From: Roseisalinus antarcticus
Lineage (GTDB): Bacteria; Pseudomonadota; Alphaproteobacteria; Rhodobacterales; Rhodobacteraceae
NCBI RefSeq assembly: GCF_900172355.1
Contig: NZ_FWFZ01000001.1
Coordinates: forward strand, 1 to 64,000
DNA length: 64,000 bases
Direction of reading: 5' to 3'
Shown here: in pieces, positions 8,782 through 17,633 of the stretch
Layout: each line of letters begins with the position of its first letter
How positions within the stretch are numbered: position 1 is the first letter of the stretch
Position numbers and translations under genes: made by a program
Notes under the pieces: generated by a model
What the model was told of the DNA's origin: nothing
The model's database searches: none
What the model saw: the letters and a program-made list of their open reading frames with translations, nothing else

Positions 8782-9828
8782 TCACATATCGGCGCCCATG
8801 GTCACTTCGTCGGCGATCATCGCCTGGGTCTCGGCGATCTCGGGGTCCGCGACGAGGCCGTAGTTCGCCAGCGGACCGTTCGGGCCGGCGATCTCGTCCG
8901 CCATGAAGAACTGGGCATAGTCCTTCAGGCCGGGAATGACGCCGATGTGCGCCGCCTTGATGTAGAAATAGAGCGGCCGCGAGACCGGGTATTCGCCGCT
9001 TGCGATGGTCTCTGTCGAGGGGGCGACGCCGCCCATGGTCGAGACCTTCAGCTTGTCGGTGTTGTTCTCGTAGAACGCGAGGCCGAAGACGCCGACGCCA
9101 TTGGTGTTGGCGTCGATGCGGGCGAGGGTCTCGGTGTAGTCGCCGTCGATGTCGACCGACAGGCCGTCGGTGCGGACCGCCATGCAGGCGCCTTCGGCGG
9201 CATCCTCGTCCATGCCCATGTCCATCATCGCGCCCATCGCACCGGTGTCTTCGCAGCCCTGCAGCAGGACCTGCTCTTCGAAGACCTCGCGGGTGCCGTG
9301 CTTGGTGCCGGGGATGAAGGCCAGGATCTCGGCGCCGGGCAGGTCGGCGTTGACCTCGTCCCAGGTCATGTTCGGGTTGGCGACCATCGCGCCGTCCACG
9401 GGAAGCTCGGCGGCCAGGGCGGTGAACCAGTCGGAGGGCTCGAACGCGGTGAATTCCGGCCCGTCGATCTGGCTGGCGAAGACGATTCCGTCATAGCCGA
9501 TGCGCACTTCGATGATGTCGGTCACGCCGTTCTCGGCGCAGGTCTCGATCTCGCCGGCGCGGATCCCGCGCGAGGCATTGGCGATGTCGATCGTGTTCGG
9601 GCCCACGCCTTCGCAGAACCGCGCCAGGCCGGCGGAGGAGCCGCCGGATTCAACGACCGGGGTCGGGAAGTCGGTGTTCTCGCCAAAGACTTCGGCCACG
9701 ATCGAGGCATAGGGCAGCACGGTCGACGAGCCGGCGACCTGCACGTTGTTGCGGGTCTGGGCCACGGCAGCGGTCGCAGAGACGGCGGCGATCGCCAGGG
9801 TCGAGGCGGTCAGTTTCGCAAAAGACAT
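8782..9828 (-). CDS. pstS: Periplasmic phosphate-binding protein PstS
   Basis: A 348-aa secreted substrate-binding protein with an Ala-rich signal peptide (residues 1 to about 23, cleaved near AVAQ). Phosphate-loop motifs are visible: AGSSTVLPYA near the mature N-terminus and ESGGSSAGLARFC after it. It captures phosphate in the periplasm and hands it to PstC/PstA. An AGGAG ribosome site precedes the ATG. It is the first gene of pstSCAB-phoU-phoB and has its own Pho box upstream. Unusual for a PstS, it contains a Met/Asp/Ala-rich segment (about 200-215). Confidence 0.95.
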   Translation of the reverse strand: MSFAKLTASTLAIAAVSATAAVAQTRNNVQVAGSSTVLPYASIVAEVFGENTDFPTPVVESGGSSAGLARFCEGVGPNTIDIANASRGIRAGEIETCAENGVTDIIEVRIGYDGIVFASQIDGPEFTAFEPSDWFTALAAELPVDGAMVANPNMTWDEVNADLPGAEILAFIPGTKHGTREVFEEQVLLQGCEDTGAMGAMMDMGMDEDAAEGACMAVRTDGLSVDIDGDYTETLARIDANTNGVGVFGLAFYENNTDKLKVSTMGGVAPSTETIASGEYPVSRPLYFYIKAAHIGVIPGLKDYAQFFMADEIAGPNGPLANYGLVADPEIAETQAMIADEVTMGADM

Positions 9829-9914
9829 TGATTGCTCCTGTCAGTTTTCTCGGGGGTCGCGACCCCCCGGCCGCACCCTCGCCGCGACCGCTAGGGGCCC
9901 CGCGCTGCGCTTTT

Positions 9915-9943
9915 GTGACAGGAATGTAAAAGTTAGATGACAC
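9915..9943 (-). promoter_or_regulatory. Pho box with three 11-bp-spaced half-sites
   Basis: Read on the minus strand towards pstS, three 7-mers follow each other every 11 bp: GTGTCAT (9937-9943), CTTTTAC (9926-9932) and CTGTCAC (9915-9921). The PhoB consensus is tandem CTGTCAT-like 7-mers with 4-bp spacers, so the outer two match well and the middle is degenerate. The array ends 86 bp before the pstS start, a normal distance for PhoB activation. Confidence 0.85.
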
Positions 9944-10011
9944 CCCGCGATTCCGCCGCTTGACCTTGCGTTAATCTTTCCCGGACGGGTCAATGCAGAC
10001 CGAAGCGGCCG

Positions 10012-11061
10012 TCACCGCGCCGGAAGGATCACCGTGAAGCGGCTTCCCTGCCCCGGCGCACTTTCGATTCGCAGGCGGCCACGGTGACGGTTGACGATGT
10101 GCTTGACGATGGCCAGGCCCAGGCCGGTGCCGCCGACCTCGCGCGAGCGGTGCGCATCCACCCGGTAGAACCGTTCCGTCAGCCGCGCGATATGATGCGA
10201 GGCGATGCCCTCGCCATGATCGCGCACCACCAGGCGCACCCCGTCGCTGCGCAGCGCCCCCTCGGCCAGGGGCCCGGTCAGGCTGACATCCACGCGCCCG
10301 CCGCCGCGGCCGTACTTGATGGCGTTCTCCAGCAGGTTGTTCAGGATCTGCCGGACCTGGCACGCATCCCCGGGGATCGTCACCGGCGCTTCGGGCAGCT
10401 TCACCCGCAACTCCAGCCCGGCCGCCTGCGCGAGGGGGCGATAAAACTCCGCCACATCCGCCACCAGGTCCGACAGGGCCAGCGGATCGGTCGGCCGGAC
10501 CCGCTCGCCCTCCTCCACCCGGCTGAGCGACAGCAGGTCCTCGACCAGGCGCGACATCCGGCCGGCCTCGCGCTCCATGATCGTCAGGAAACGGTCCCGC
10601 GCCACCGGATCGTCCTTCGCCGCCCCCTTCAGCGTCTCGACGAAGCCCAGCAGCGCGGTCAGCGGCGTGCGCAGCTCGTGGCTGACGTTGGCGACGAAAT
10701 CGCGCCGCATCTGCCCGGCCTCCTCGACCGCGGTGACATCCTCGAAGCTCAGAAGGATGCCCCGCCCGGAGCTCAGCATCGCGGGCGCGGCGGTGACCTG
10801 CCAGGTCGCGTCGCGCCGGCCGATGGTGCCCAGGTACCGGGTCACGCGGGGCTTGCCGTCCTGGAAGGTCTGCTCGACAACGTCCAGCACATCGGGCTGC
10901 CGCAGGGCGGTGATGTAGTGCTGCCCCAGCCCGTAGTGCCCGAGCAGATCGCGCGCCCCGTCGTTCAGCGCCAGCACCCGCTCGTTCGGCCCGATATAGA
11001 GGCTGGGGCCGGGGATCGCCGCGATCAGCGCACCGACATCCGGCAGGCTTCCGGTCACGGG
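10012..11061 (-). CDS. phoR: Phosphate regulon sensor histidine kinase PhoR (no membrane segment)
   Basis: A 349-aa kinase with a PAS-like domain (about 5-110), HisKA with His127 in FVANVSHELRTPL, and HATPase_c with N-box (NNLLENAIKYG), G1 (VRDHGEGIA) and G2 (GGTGLGLAIVKHI). It phosphorylates PhoB under phosphate starvation. I chose the GTG at 11061, 8 nt from GAGG; the ATG at 11148 would add 29 residues but has no ribosome site and unlike codon use. With either start no hydrophobic helix is visible, unlike E. coli PhoR. An inverted repeat (CACATCC / GGATGTG, 11062-11081) lies directly upstream of the GTG. It precedes pstS. Confidence 0.9.
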   Translation of the reverse strand, partial: PVTGSLPDVGALIAAIPGPSLYIGPNERVLALNDGARDLLGHYGLGQHYITALRQPDVLDVVEQTFQDGKPRVTRYLGTIGRRDATWQVTAAPAMLSSGRGILLSFEDVTAVEEAGQMRRDFVANVSHELRTPLTALLGFVETLKGAAKDDPVARDRFLTIMEREAGRMSRLVEDLLSLSRVEEGERVRPTDPLALSDLVADVAEFYRPLAQAAGLELRVKLPEAPVTIPGDACQVRQILNNLLENAIKYGRGGGRVDVSLTGPLAEGALRSDGVRLVVRDHGEGIASHHIARLTERFYRVDAHRSREVGGTGLGLAIVKHIVNRHRGRLRIESAPGQGSRFTVILPAR

Positions 11062-11213
11062 CACATCCTCACGCGGATGTGTTTGATTGACATCTTCGCG
11101 GTGCCTTCCGTGCAACACCCTAACATAAAGGAGGTTGGCGTCTGACATCGCGCCGAAACTCGTGGTGCCATGGCGACAGGTGAAGGCTTCACTTGCTGAG
11201 GTGATCCATTGTC

Positions 11214-11582
11214 ATGAAACGGCTCGCAGGCGACACACCGGTGACGGGACAGATCTATCTTGTCGTGGGGAACAGTCAGCGTTGGTTGAGCCGGCAACCC
11301 GATCTGCCAGCTCTCGAGGGCTTTCATTTCTGCGGCTTCGACGAGCTCGACCCGCCCCTCTTGACGCGGTGTGCGCCGCAGATCGTCCTGTCGCCGCTCT
11401 TTGGCGATGGCTTCGACGCGCTCGACCTCGCATTGCGCCTGCAGACTCTCGCGTTCAGCGGCCTCTACCGCGCGATCGCGGAGAATCTGCCGAATGTCGC
11501 GATCGTGCGGCGCGAAATATCGCTGGCCGCGCCGGACATCGACTTCGACATCCTCGAGACGCGCACCCTGCTGCAAGGCTAG
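11214..11582 (+). CDS. Hypothetical protein, 122 aa
   Basis: I do not recognise this small protein. It has a GAGGTGAT ribosome site before the ATG, no signal peptide and no membrane helix. The body (LYLVVG-like beta strand, then PQIVLSPLFGDGFDALDLAL and NVAIVRREI) looks like a small alpha/beta fold. It is divergent from phoR and converges with the PLP enzyme gene, overlapping its end by 4 bp. Coding is supported by the ribosome site, by the amino-acid mix and by its fitting the gap exactly. Confidence 0.65.
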   Translation: MKRLAGDTPVTGQIYLVVGNSQRWLSRQPDLPALEGFHFCGFDELDPPLLTRCAPQIVLSPLFGDGFDALDLALRLQTLAFSGLYRAIAENLPNVAIVRREISLAAPDIDFDILETRTLLQG

Positions 11583-12757
11583 CTCGCCGTCCGCGCGGCG
11601 TCGACGGCGGCGGTGAATTCGGCAACCAGCATGTCGGCCGGCTCCACCCCGACCGAGACCCGGAAGAAGCCTTCCGAGATCCCGACGGCCGCGCGGGCCT
11701 CGGCGTCCACCAGCCGGTGCGAGGACGAGGCGGGATGCGACAGCGTCGTGCCCACATCGCCGAGCGTGGGCGCAAAGGCGATGTCCGGCGCCGCGCGGAC
11801 AAGTGCGTTGGCCGCGGCCCGCCCGCCCTCGATCTCGAAGCTCAGCATGTTGCCGCCCCGCCCGCCCAGCACCGTCGCCGCGCGGTTGTGGTCGGGATGG
11901 CCGCTCAGGGTCGGGTAGATGACGCGCGCCACGCCGGGCACCGCCGACAGCGCCTGGGCCAGGGCGGCGGCATTGGCCTCGGCCCGGTCCAGCCGCAGAC
12001 CGAAGCTTTGCAGCCCGCGCTCGGCCAGCCAGCAGTCGAACGGGCTCGCCGTCAGGCCGAAGGTCACGTTGGCCTCCATCATCCGCGCGGTCAGCGCCGG
12101 GTCGGCCGCTGCGACATACCCCAGCGTGGCGTCCGAATGCCCCGCCAGCAGCTTGGTCACCGAGTGCAGCACGATGTCCGCCCCGCGCAGCAGCGGCTGG
12201 TAGAGCCGGGGCGTGGTGAAGGTGTTGTCCACCGCCAGCAGCACGCCCGCCTCGCGCGCCACCGCGAGGATCCCCTCCATGTCCGCCACCCGGATCGTGG
12301 GGTTGGAGATCACCTCCACCAGGATCAGCCGGGTCTCGGGCCGGATCGCGGCACGGATCGCCTCGGCGTCGGTGGCATCGGCGAGGGTGGTCTCGATCCC
12401 GAACCGCGGCAGGTCCTGCCGCATCATCCGCAGGCTGCGGCCGTAAAGCTGGTCGGCGCCGATCACATGGTCGCCCGCCTTCAGCAGACCGAGGAACATC
12501 GCGGCCACCGCCGACATGCCCGAGCCCGTGACGAACCCGCCCTCGGCGCCTTCGAGCGCGTCGATCTTGCGGGCCAGAACCTCGGCATTGGGATGCCCTT
12601 CGCGGGCATAGGTATAGCCCGACCCGTCGGCATATTGTGCGTCCAGCGCATCGGGGTCGTCCGAGACATAGACCACCGACGGCTGCAGCGGCGTGACCAG
12701 GGGCCGCGAGCCGGTCTCGGGCCACGGGGTGCGTCGGACGGTGTTGCTGTCGTTCAT
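11579..12757 (-). CDS. Cys/Met-metabolism PLP-dependent enzyme (trans-sulfuration family)
   Basis: A 392-aa cytoplasmic fold-type I PLP enzyme. Schiff-base Lys202 is in [12 protein letters not shown], the pyridine-nitrogen Asp177 in [11 protein letters not shown], and the cofactor-binding segment is [10 protein letters not shown]. The family includes cystathionine gamma-synthase, beta/gamma-lyases and O-acetylhomoserine sulfhydrylases; the motifs do not separate these, so no gene symbol is given. Its start overlaps the carbonic anhydrase stop by 4 nt (12754-12757), so it is the last gene of the yicC-gmk-carbonic anhydrase block. Confidence 0.88.
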   Translation of the reverse strand: MNDSNTVRRTPWPETGSRPLVTPLQPSVVYVSDDPDALDAQYADGSGYTYAREGHPNAEVLARKIDALEGAEGGFVTGSGMSAVAAMFLGLLKAGDHVIGADQLYGRSLRMMRQDLPRFGIETTLADATDAEAIRAAIRPETRLILVEVISNPTIRVADMEGILAVAREAGVLLAVDNTFTTPRLYQPLLRGADIVLHSVTKLLAGHSDATLGYVAAADPALTARMMEANVTFGLTASPFDCWLAERGLQSFGLRLDRAEANAAALAQALSAVPGVARVIYPTLSGHPDHNRAATVLGGRGGNMLSFEIEGGRAAANALVRAAPDIAFAPTLGDVGTTLSHPASSSHRLVDAEARAAVGISEGFFRVSVGVEPADMLVAEFTAAVDAARTAS

Positions 12758-13278
12758 GCCAATGCCTCCAGCCCGAGCCGAAAGCGCCGGGCGTTCTGTT
12801 GATAGCCGAGCGCCGACTGGCGCAGCCCCTCGATCGCCTCGTCGTCGAGTGCGCGGACCACCTTGCCCGGCACCCCCAACACCAGGCTGCCGTCGGGGAT
12901 CTCCTTGCCCTCGGTCACCAGTGCGCCCGCGCCGATCAGGCAGTTCCGCCCGATCCGGGCACCGTTCAGCACCGTGGCGCCCATGCCGATCAACGAGTTC
13001 TCTGCGATCGTGCAGCCGTGCAGCATCGCCTTGTGGCCGATGGTGCAGCCCGCGCCGATGGTCAGCGGAAAGCCCATGTCGGTGTGCAGCACGCAGTTCT
13101 CCTGCACGTTGCTGCCCCGGCCGACCACGATCGGCTCGTTGTCGCCGCGCAGGGTGGAGCCGAACCAGATGCCGGTATCGGCCTCCAGCACCACCTTGCC
13201 GATCACGTGGGCGCCGGGGGCGACCCAGGCGCTGGGGTCCATTTCGGGGCGGTGGGCGTCAAGGGCATACAGGGTCAT
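12754..13278 (-). CDS. Gamma-class carbonic anhydrase family protein
   Basis: A 174-aa left-handed beta-helix protein with hexapeptide repeats (for example [23 protein letters not shown]). The three zinc-ligand histidines of gamma carbonic anhydrases are present: His65 (CVLHTD), His82 and His87 (GHKAMLHG). It would hydrate CO2 or act as a related acyl/metal protein (YrdA/PaaY-like). The ATG at 13278 has a GAGGAGAG site and overlaps the gmk stop (ATGA). A longer upstream frame runs inside gmk and is rejected. Confidence 0.88.
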   Translation of the reverse strand: MTLYALDAHRPEMDPSAWVAPGAHVIGKVVLEADTGIWFGSTLRGDNEPIVVGRGSNVQENCVLHTDMGFPLTIGAGCTIGHKAMLHGCTIAENSLIGMGATVLNGARIGRNCLIGAGALVTEGKEIPDGSLVLGVPGKVVRALDDEAIEGLRQSALGYQQNARRFRLGLEALA

Positions 13279-13913
13279 AGGCTCTCCTCGAATTCCATTT
13301 GCAGCTTGCGGACATGGTCCACCAGGTCGGGTTGCTGCGGGCGGCGCAGGCGCTCGGCGGTCAGGATCGTCTTCAGCCGCGCCTCGGTGTCGTTCAGGTC
13401 GTCGTTGATGAGCACGTAGTCGTAACCGTCCCAATGGCTGATCTCGTCCCAGCTTTTCTGCATCCGCTTGGCGATCACCTCGGCGCTGTCCTGGCCCCGG
13501 CTGACCAGCCGGCGCTGAAGCTCAGGGATCGAGGGCGGCAGGAAGAAGACCGCCAGCACATGCTTGCCCAGGACGGAGTTCTTGATCTGCTGGGCCCCCT
13601 GCCAGTCGACATCGAACAGCACGTCGCAGCCGCTCTCGATCGCCTGTTCGACCGGGCCGCGCGGCGAGCCGTAGAAATTGCCGAAGACATGGGCATGCTC
13701 CAGCATCTCGCCGTCCATCACCAGCTGCTTGAATTCGGCCTCGCTGCGAAAGTGGTAATCGACGCCGTCCACCTCGCCCTCGCGCGGCGCGCGGGTGGTG
13801 GCCGAGACACTGAAGCGGATCGAGGGATCCCAATCGCGCAGCCGCCGCGTCATGGTCGATTTGCCCGCGCCCGAGGGCGAGGAAAGGATAATCAGCAATC
13901 CGCGCCGCGCCAT
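13275..13913 (-). CDS. gmk: Guanylate kinase
   Basis: A 212-aa enzyme that converts GMP to GDP with ATP. The P-loop [10 protein letters not shown] (11-20) and the GMP-binding segment ([21 protein letters not shown]) are intact, as is the [13 protein letters not shown] region. Length is normal (about 207-215). It begins 3 nt after the yicC stop and overlaps the carbonic anhydrase start. The yicC-gmk pairing is conserved in many bacteria. Confidence 0.96.
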   Translation of the reverse strand: MARRGLLIILSSPSGAGKSTMTRRLRDWDPSIRFSVSATTRAPREGEVDGVDYHFRSEAEFKQLVMDGEMLEHAHVFGNFYGSPRGPVEQAIESGCDVLFDVDWQGAQQIKNSVLGKHVLAVFFLPPSIPELQRRLVSRGQDSAEVIAKRMQKSWDEISHWDGYDYVLINDDLNDTEARLKTILTAERLRRPQQPDLVDHVRKLQMEFEESL

Positions 13914-13916
13914 GGC

Positions 13917-14807
13917 CTACTCCACGTTCTGAATCTGTTCGCGCATCTGCTCGATGGCCGCCTTCAGCGCCAGCCCGACCCCGGTCAGCGCCTTGTTCTG
14001 CGCCTTGGAACACAGGGTGTTGGATTCGCGATTGAACTCCTGCGCCAGAAAGTCGAGGCGGCGGCCCGCGGGCGCGTCCTCGGCCAGCAGGGCGCGGGCG
14101 GCATCCACATGGGTGCGCAGGCGGTCGATCTCTTCGGTGACGTCCTGCTTGACCGCGATCAGCGCCAGCTCCTGCATCAGGCGCGGCTCGTCGGCCTCGG
14201 GCACGTCTTCGAACACCCGGCGCAGCGCGGTGGCCATCGACGCCCGGGTCTCGTCTCGCCGGGCCTCGACCACGGTGTCGGCCTCGTCCAGCAGCGCCAC
14301 GATGGTGTCGAGCTGGCCCGAGATCAGCCCCTGCAGCGCCGCACCCTCGCCCCGCCGCATGGCGTCAAAGGCGTCGATCAGCGCCTCGAGATCCGCCATC
14401 AGCGCATCGGTCAGACCTTTGTCCACGGCGTCGTCGACAGCCGTCGCCACCACCCCGCGCACCGACATGACATCGGCGGCGTTTGGCTGCGCCAGGGTCA
14501 GCCCGCTTTCCAGCGCCCGCGCCTCGATCCGCGCCAGCGTATCGAGCACACGGTCCAGCTGCACCGGGTCGAGCACCAGCTCCGGCCCGCCCTGCTGGCG
14601 GTCGAGCCTCAGGGAGAGGGTGATACTGCCGCGCCCAAGCCGCGCTGTGAGCCGAGGCCGCACCAGCGCCTCCAGCCCCGGCACACCGTCGGGCAGCCGC
14701 AGCCGCAGATCGAGGCCGCGGGCGTTCACGCCGCGAACCTCCCAGGCCCAGGCGGTCGTGCCGACGCTGCCGCTGCGGCTGGCAAAAGCTGTCATGGATC
14801 GGGTCAA
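13917..14807 (-). CDS. yicC: YicC-family endoribonuclease
   Basis: A 296-aa protein with the YicC N-terminal domain and the C-terminal DUF1732 region (RRLDFLAQEFNRESNTLCSK, the family signature). E. coli YicC is a stationary-phase endoribonuclease. The TTG at 14807 is chosen because it gives MTRSMTAFA, aligning with the MIRSMTAYA start of E. coli YicC, and has a GGGAGGGAG ribosome site; the internal ATG at 14795 is the alternative. It heads the gmk block. Confidence 0.9.
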   Translation of the reverse strand: MTRSMTAFASRSGSVGTTAWAWEVRGVNARGLDLRLRLPDGVPGLEALVRPRLTARLGRGSITLSLRLDRQQGGPELVLDPVQLDRVLDTLARIEARALESGLTLAQPNAADVMSVRGVVATAVDDAVDKGLTDALMADLEALIDAFDAMRRGEGAALQGLISGQLDTIVALLDEADTVVEARRDETRASMATALRRVFEDVPEADEPRLMQELALIAVKQDVTEEIDRLRTHVDAARALLAEDAPAGRRLDFLAQEFNRESNTLCSKAQNKALTGVGLALKAAIEQMREQIQNVE

Positions 14808-15008
14808 ACGCCGCTCCCTCCCGTCGTTCCGCGGGCACCTAAGGCCAGATGACCGCCCGTGGCAAGGCGTTAACCCGTTAACATTTTGAGTGGTATTATG
14901 GCAGGAAAAAGGCGCTATATTAATAAAAGATGAACGACGGAAGTGGCCGGTTGACAGGCCGGTCCGTGAATGGGGCGGGGGCCCGACGTGAGCGAGGAGA
15001 GCGACACC

Positions 15009-15731
15009 ATGACCGACCAAACCACCCTGATCCCCGGTGAGGACCGCCCAGCCCATATTCCGGCGCTGAGGCAGATGGAGCGCTACTGGAACGAGCTGCG
15101 CGGTGGCCACCGGCTGCCCCAGCGGCGCGACGTCGATCCCGCCCGGCTGGAAGACTCCCTGCCCCATGCCTTCCTGATGCAGCGGGTCGCCCCCAACGTG
15201 GGCCGGCTGCGGGTCGCGGGCCAGCAGCTGACCAAGGTGCTGGGGATGGATCCGCGGGGCATGCCGCTGACCGCCTTCTTCGGGGTCGAGGCGCGCAAGG
15301 TCCTGTCCGAGCAGCTTCGGGCCGTGTTCGACGGGCCGACCATTGTCGAGATCCCGGTGGCCTCGCGCCGCGGCCTCGGACGTCCCCGCCTGTCCGGCCG
15401 GCTGCTTCTGCTGCCGCTGATCGGCGACGACGGCATGGTCTCGGCCTGCCTCGGTGCGCTGATGGTCGACGGGACGATCGGCAGCGCACCGCGTCGCTTC
15501 GACATCGCCCCCGGCGTGATCCGGGCCGAGCGGGTGCGCTCGCCCTCCAGCGCCGACCTGCGCGAGACCCTGCTGGCCCAGATCGAAGAGACGGGACGCG
15601 AGGGGGCCGAGGCCCCGCGCCCGGCCCCAGCGCTCTCTGGCGCCCCGCGCGTGCGCCCCGAACGGCCCGCAAGAGCGCCCGCCGTCGAGCGGCGGCGGCC
15701 CTATCTGCGCCTGGTCGTGGACAACGGCTGA
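15009..15731 (+). CDS. PAS-domain protein (PAS_5-like)
   Basis: A 240-aa soluble protein. Residues about 10-165 resemble the alphaproteobacterial PAS_5 family (RYWNELRGGHRLPQRRDVDP and GRLRVAGQQLTKVLGMDPRG, then a beta-rich end). The C-terminal 65 residues are Pro/Arg/Ala-rich and probably disordered. No catalytic output domain follows, so it probably acts as a sensor or adaptor. A GAGGAG site precedes the ATG at 15009. It is divergent from yicC. Ligand unknown. Confidence 0.75.
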   Translation: MTDQTTLIPGEDRPAHIPALRQMERYWNELRGGHRLPQRRDVDPARLEDSLPHAFLMQRVAPNVGRLRVAGQQLTKVLGMDPRGMPLTAFFGVEARKVLSEQLRAVFDGPTIVEIPVASRRGLGRPRLSGRLLLLPLIGDDGMVSACLGALMVDGTIGSAPRRFDIAPGVIRAERVRSPSSADLRETLLAQIEETGREGAEAPRPAPALSGAPRVRPERPARAPAVERRRPYLRLVVDNG

Positions 15732-16050
15732 GGGCGGTGCGCGAGGGCGAACGAACGCGCTGGTCCGATCCGGTCGGACACAACACGCGCGGCGATCGAC
15801 ACGATGGCCCGCCTGCGCCTTGTCGAAAATTCGACGGAAATGATTGGCATTGCGCCGCAGGTCGAAGGCCCGCGCCGCCCGTCGGATCGGGGCGCGATTT
15901 CCTTGGTCTGGCCCTTGGGGCCGGGACAGCGGTCCGCCCTGCCCCGCACCCCGCCCGAACAGCGAAACCGACCGCCCCCGAGGGCACGCAAAGTCGCGAA
16001 CGGGCGGCGTGATCTCTCACGCCGCCCGTCGGTGTCGCGATCGCCGCGGC
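15732..16050. other. Intergenic stretch after the PAS gene
   Basis: Between two converging genes (PAS gene on plus, DAHP synthase on minus). A short inverted repeat GTCGAA-AA-TTCGAC lies near 15820. An open frame from 15804 runs across the stretch but has a Pro/Arg-rich, family-less product and overlaps the aro gene, so I do not call it. No terminator with a T tract is visible. Confidence 0.4.
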
Positions 16051-16102
16051 GTCAGCCGGTCTTGGCGGGGGCTAGGGTCAGCCGGTCTTGGCGGGGGCCA
16101 GG
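16051..16102. repeat. Tandem 26-bp duplication over the end of the DAHP synthase gene
   Basis: Two 26-bp units (16051-16076 and 16077-16102) differ at one position. The second contains the stop codon and last codons of the DAHP synthase gene; the first is a copy just outside it. In the duplicated copy the same LAPAKTG-stop is spelled again, so the duplication left the protein unchanged. Confidence 0.9.
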
Positions 16103-17448
16103 ACCGTGCGGCGGGCCGAGAGCTCCTCGGCCACGAGGAAGGCCAGCTCCAGCGATTGCGACGCGTTGAGCCGCGGATCGCAGGCGGTGTGGTAGCGCGC
16201 CGACAGGTCCTCTTCGGTGACCGCGCGCACGCCGCCGGTGCATTCGGTCACGTCCGAGCCGGTCATCTCGAAATGCACGCCGCCGGGGACGGTGCCCTCG
16301 GCCTTGTGGATTGCGAAGAACTCGCGCACCTCGCGCAGCACGCTGTCGAACGGCCGGGTCTTGTAGCCGGTGGCCGACTTGATCGTGTTGCCGTGCATCG
16401 GATCGCAGGTCCAGACCACGTTGGCGCCTTCTTCCTCGACGGCCTTCACCAGCCGCGGCAGGTGCTCGCCCACCGATCCCGCGCCGAAGCGGGTGATCAG
16501 CGTCAGCCGTCCGGCCTCGTTCGCGGGGTTCAGCCTCGCCATCAGCGCCTTGAGGTGGCCGCTGGTCATCGAGGGCCCGCATTTCAGGCCGATCGGGTTC
16601 TGCACGCCGGCGCAGAACTCCACATGGGCGCCGTCGGGCTGCCGCGTCCGGTCGCCGATCCAGATCATGTGGCCGGAGCCCGCGAGCCATTTGCCGGAGG
16701 TCGAATCCACCCGGGTCAGCGCCTCTTCGTATTCCAGCAGCAGCGCCTCGTGGCTGGTGTAGAACTCGACGGTGGCCAGCTCGTGATTGGTCTCGCCGTT
16801 GAGGCCGGCGGCGTTCATGAAGTCCAGCGTGTCCGAGATCCGGTCCGCCATGGCGCGGTATTGCTCGGATTCCTCGCGGTCGGTGAAGCCCAGCGTCCAC
16901 TGGTGGACCCGGTGGACATCGGCGAAACCGCCCGTGGAGAAGGCGCGCAGCAGGTTCAGCGTCGCCGCGGCCTGGGTGTAGGCCTGCATCATCTTCTCGG
17001 GGTCGGGGATCCGCGCCTCGGGGGTGAACTCAAGCTCGTTGATGATGTCGCCGCGGTAGCTGGGCAGCTCCTGCCCGCCCGCGACCTCGGTCGGGGCCGA
17101 GCGCGGCTTGGCGAACTGGCCGGCCATGCGGCCGACCTTCACCACCGGCACCTTGGCGCCATAGGTCAGAACCATCGCCATCTGCAGCATCACTTTGAAG
17201 GTGTCGCGGATCGCGTCGGCCGAGAAATCCTTGAAGCTTTCGGCGCAATCGCCGCCCTGCAGCAGGAAGGCCTCGCCCCGCGACGCCTTGCCAAGCGCGG
17301 CCTTCAGCCGGCGTGCCTCGCCCGCGAAGACCAGCGGCGGATACTTCGACAGATGGGCTTCGACGCCCGAAAGGGCGGCCGCATCGGGATAATCCGGCAT
17401 CTGCACCCGCGGCTTGTTGCGCCAGTCGGTTTTCTGCCATTCTCTCAT
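16078..17448 (-). CDS. Class II 3-deoxy-7-phosphoheptulonate (DAHP) synthase
   Basis: A 456-aa plant-type DAHP synthase, the first step of the shikimate pathway (PEP + erythrose 4-phosphate). The metal-binding Cys68 in [11 protein letters not shown], the KPRSAPTE phosphate-binding motif, CDPMHGNT and GGVHFEMTG with metal-ligand residues are all present. Class II length is normal and differs from the 350-aa class I enzymes. A GGAG site precedes the ATG at 17448. It stands alone on the minus strand, and its 3' end is duplicated in tandem. Confidence 0.95.
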   Translation of the reverse strand: MREWQKTDWRNKPRVQMPDYPDAAALSGVEAHLSKYPPLVFAGEARRLKAALGKASRGEAFLLQGGDCAESFKDFSADAIRDTFKVMLQMAMVLTYGAKVPVVKVGRMAGQFAKPRSAPTEVAGGQELPSYRGDIINELEFTPEARIPDPEKMMQAYTQAAATLNLLRAFSTGGFADVHRVHQWTLGFTDREESEQYRAMADRISDTLDFMNAAGLNGETNHELATVEFYTSHEALLLEYEEALTRVDSTSGKWLAGSGHMIWIGDRTRQPDGAHVEFCAGVQNPIGLKCGPSMTSGHLKALMARLNPANEAGRLTLITRFGAGSVGEHLPRLVKAVEEEGANVVWTCDPMHGNTIKSATGYKTRPFDSVLREVREFFAIHKAEGTVPGGVHFEMTGSDVTECTGGVRAVTEEDLSARYHTACDPRLNASQSLELAFLVAEELSARRTVLAPAKTG

Positions 17449-17633
17449 CTGTCGTCTCCGGCTCGGGTATCAGGTCCGCGGCGCCCGCGGGGTTTGCAAT
17501 GCCGGGGTCGTATAGCCGCTGGAGGCCGCCCCGCCAACGGCAAATCGGCACCTTTGCCGCAGAGGCTCCGGCTTGATCCCACCGGGCAAACCTGTTCAGG
17601 TCGCGCGTCAATGCAGCACCAGTGGGTCGCCCC

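Noticed and set aside
7201-9831. An 876-aa plus-strand frame opposite pstC and pstS
   Set aside because: Shadow of two certain genes; its product has no domain and is His/Arg/Gly-rich.
11062-11148. Longer PhoR start at the ATG 11148
   Set aside because: No ribosome site precedes it and the added 29 residues do not resemble a PhoR N-terminus, while the GTG at 11061 has GAGG at good spacing.
15804-16169. Small plus-strand frame between the PAS gene and the DAHP synthase gene
   Set aside because: It runs into the antisense of the DAHP synthase gene, has a Pro/Arg-rich product and no ribosome site.
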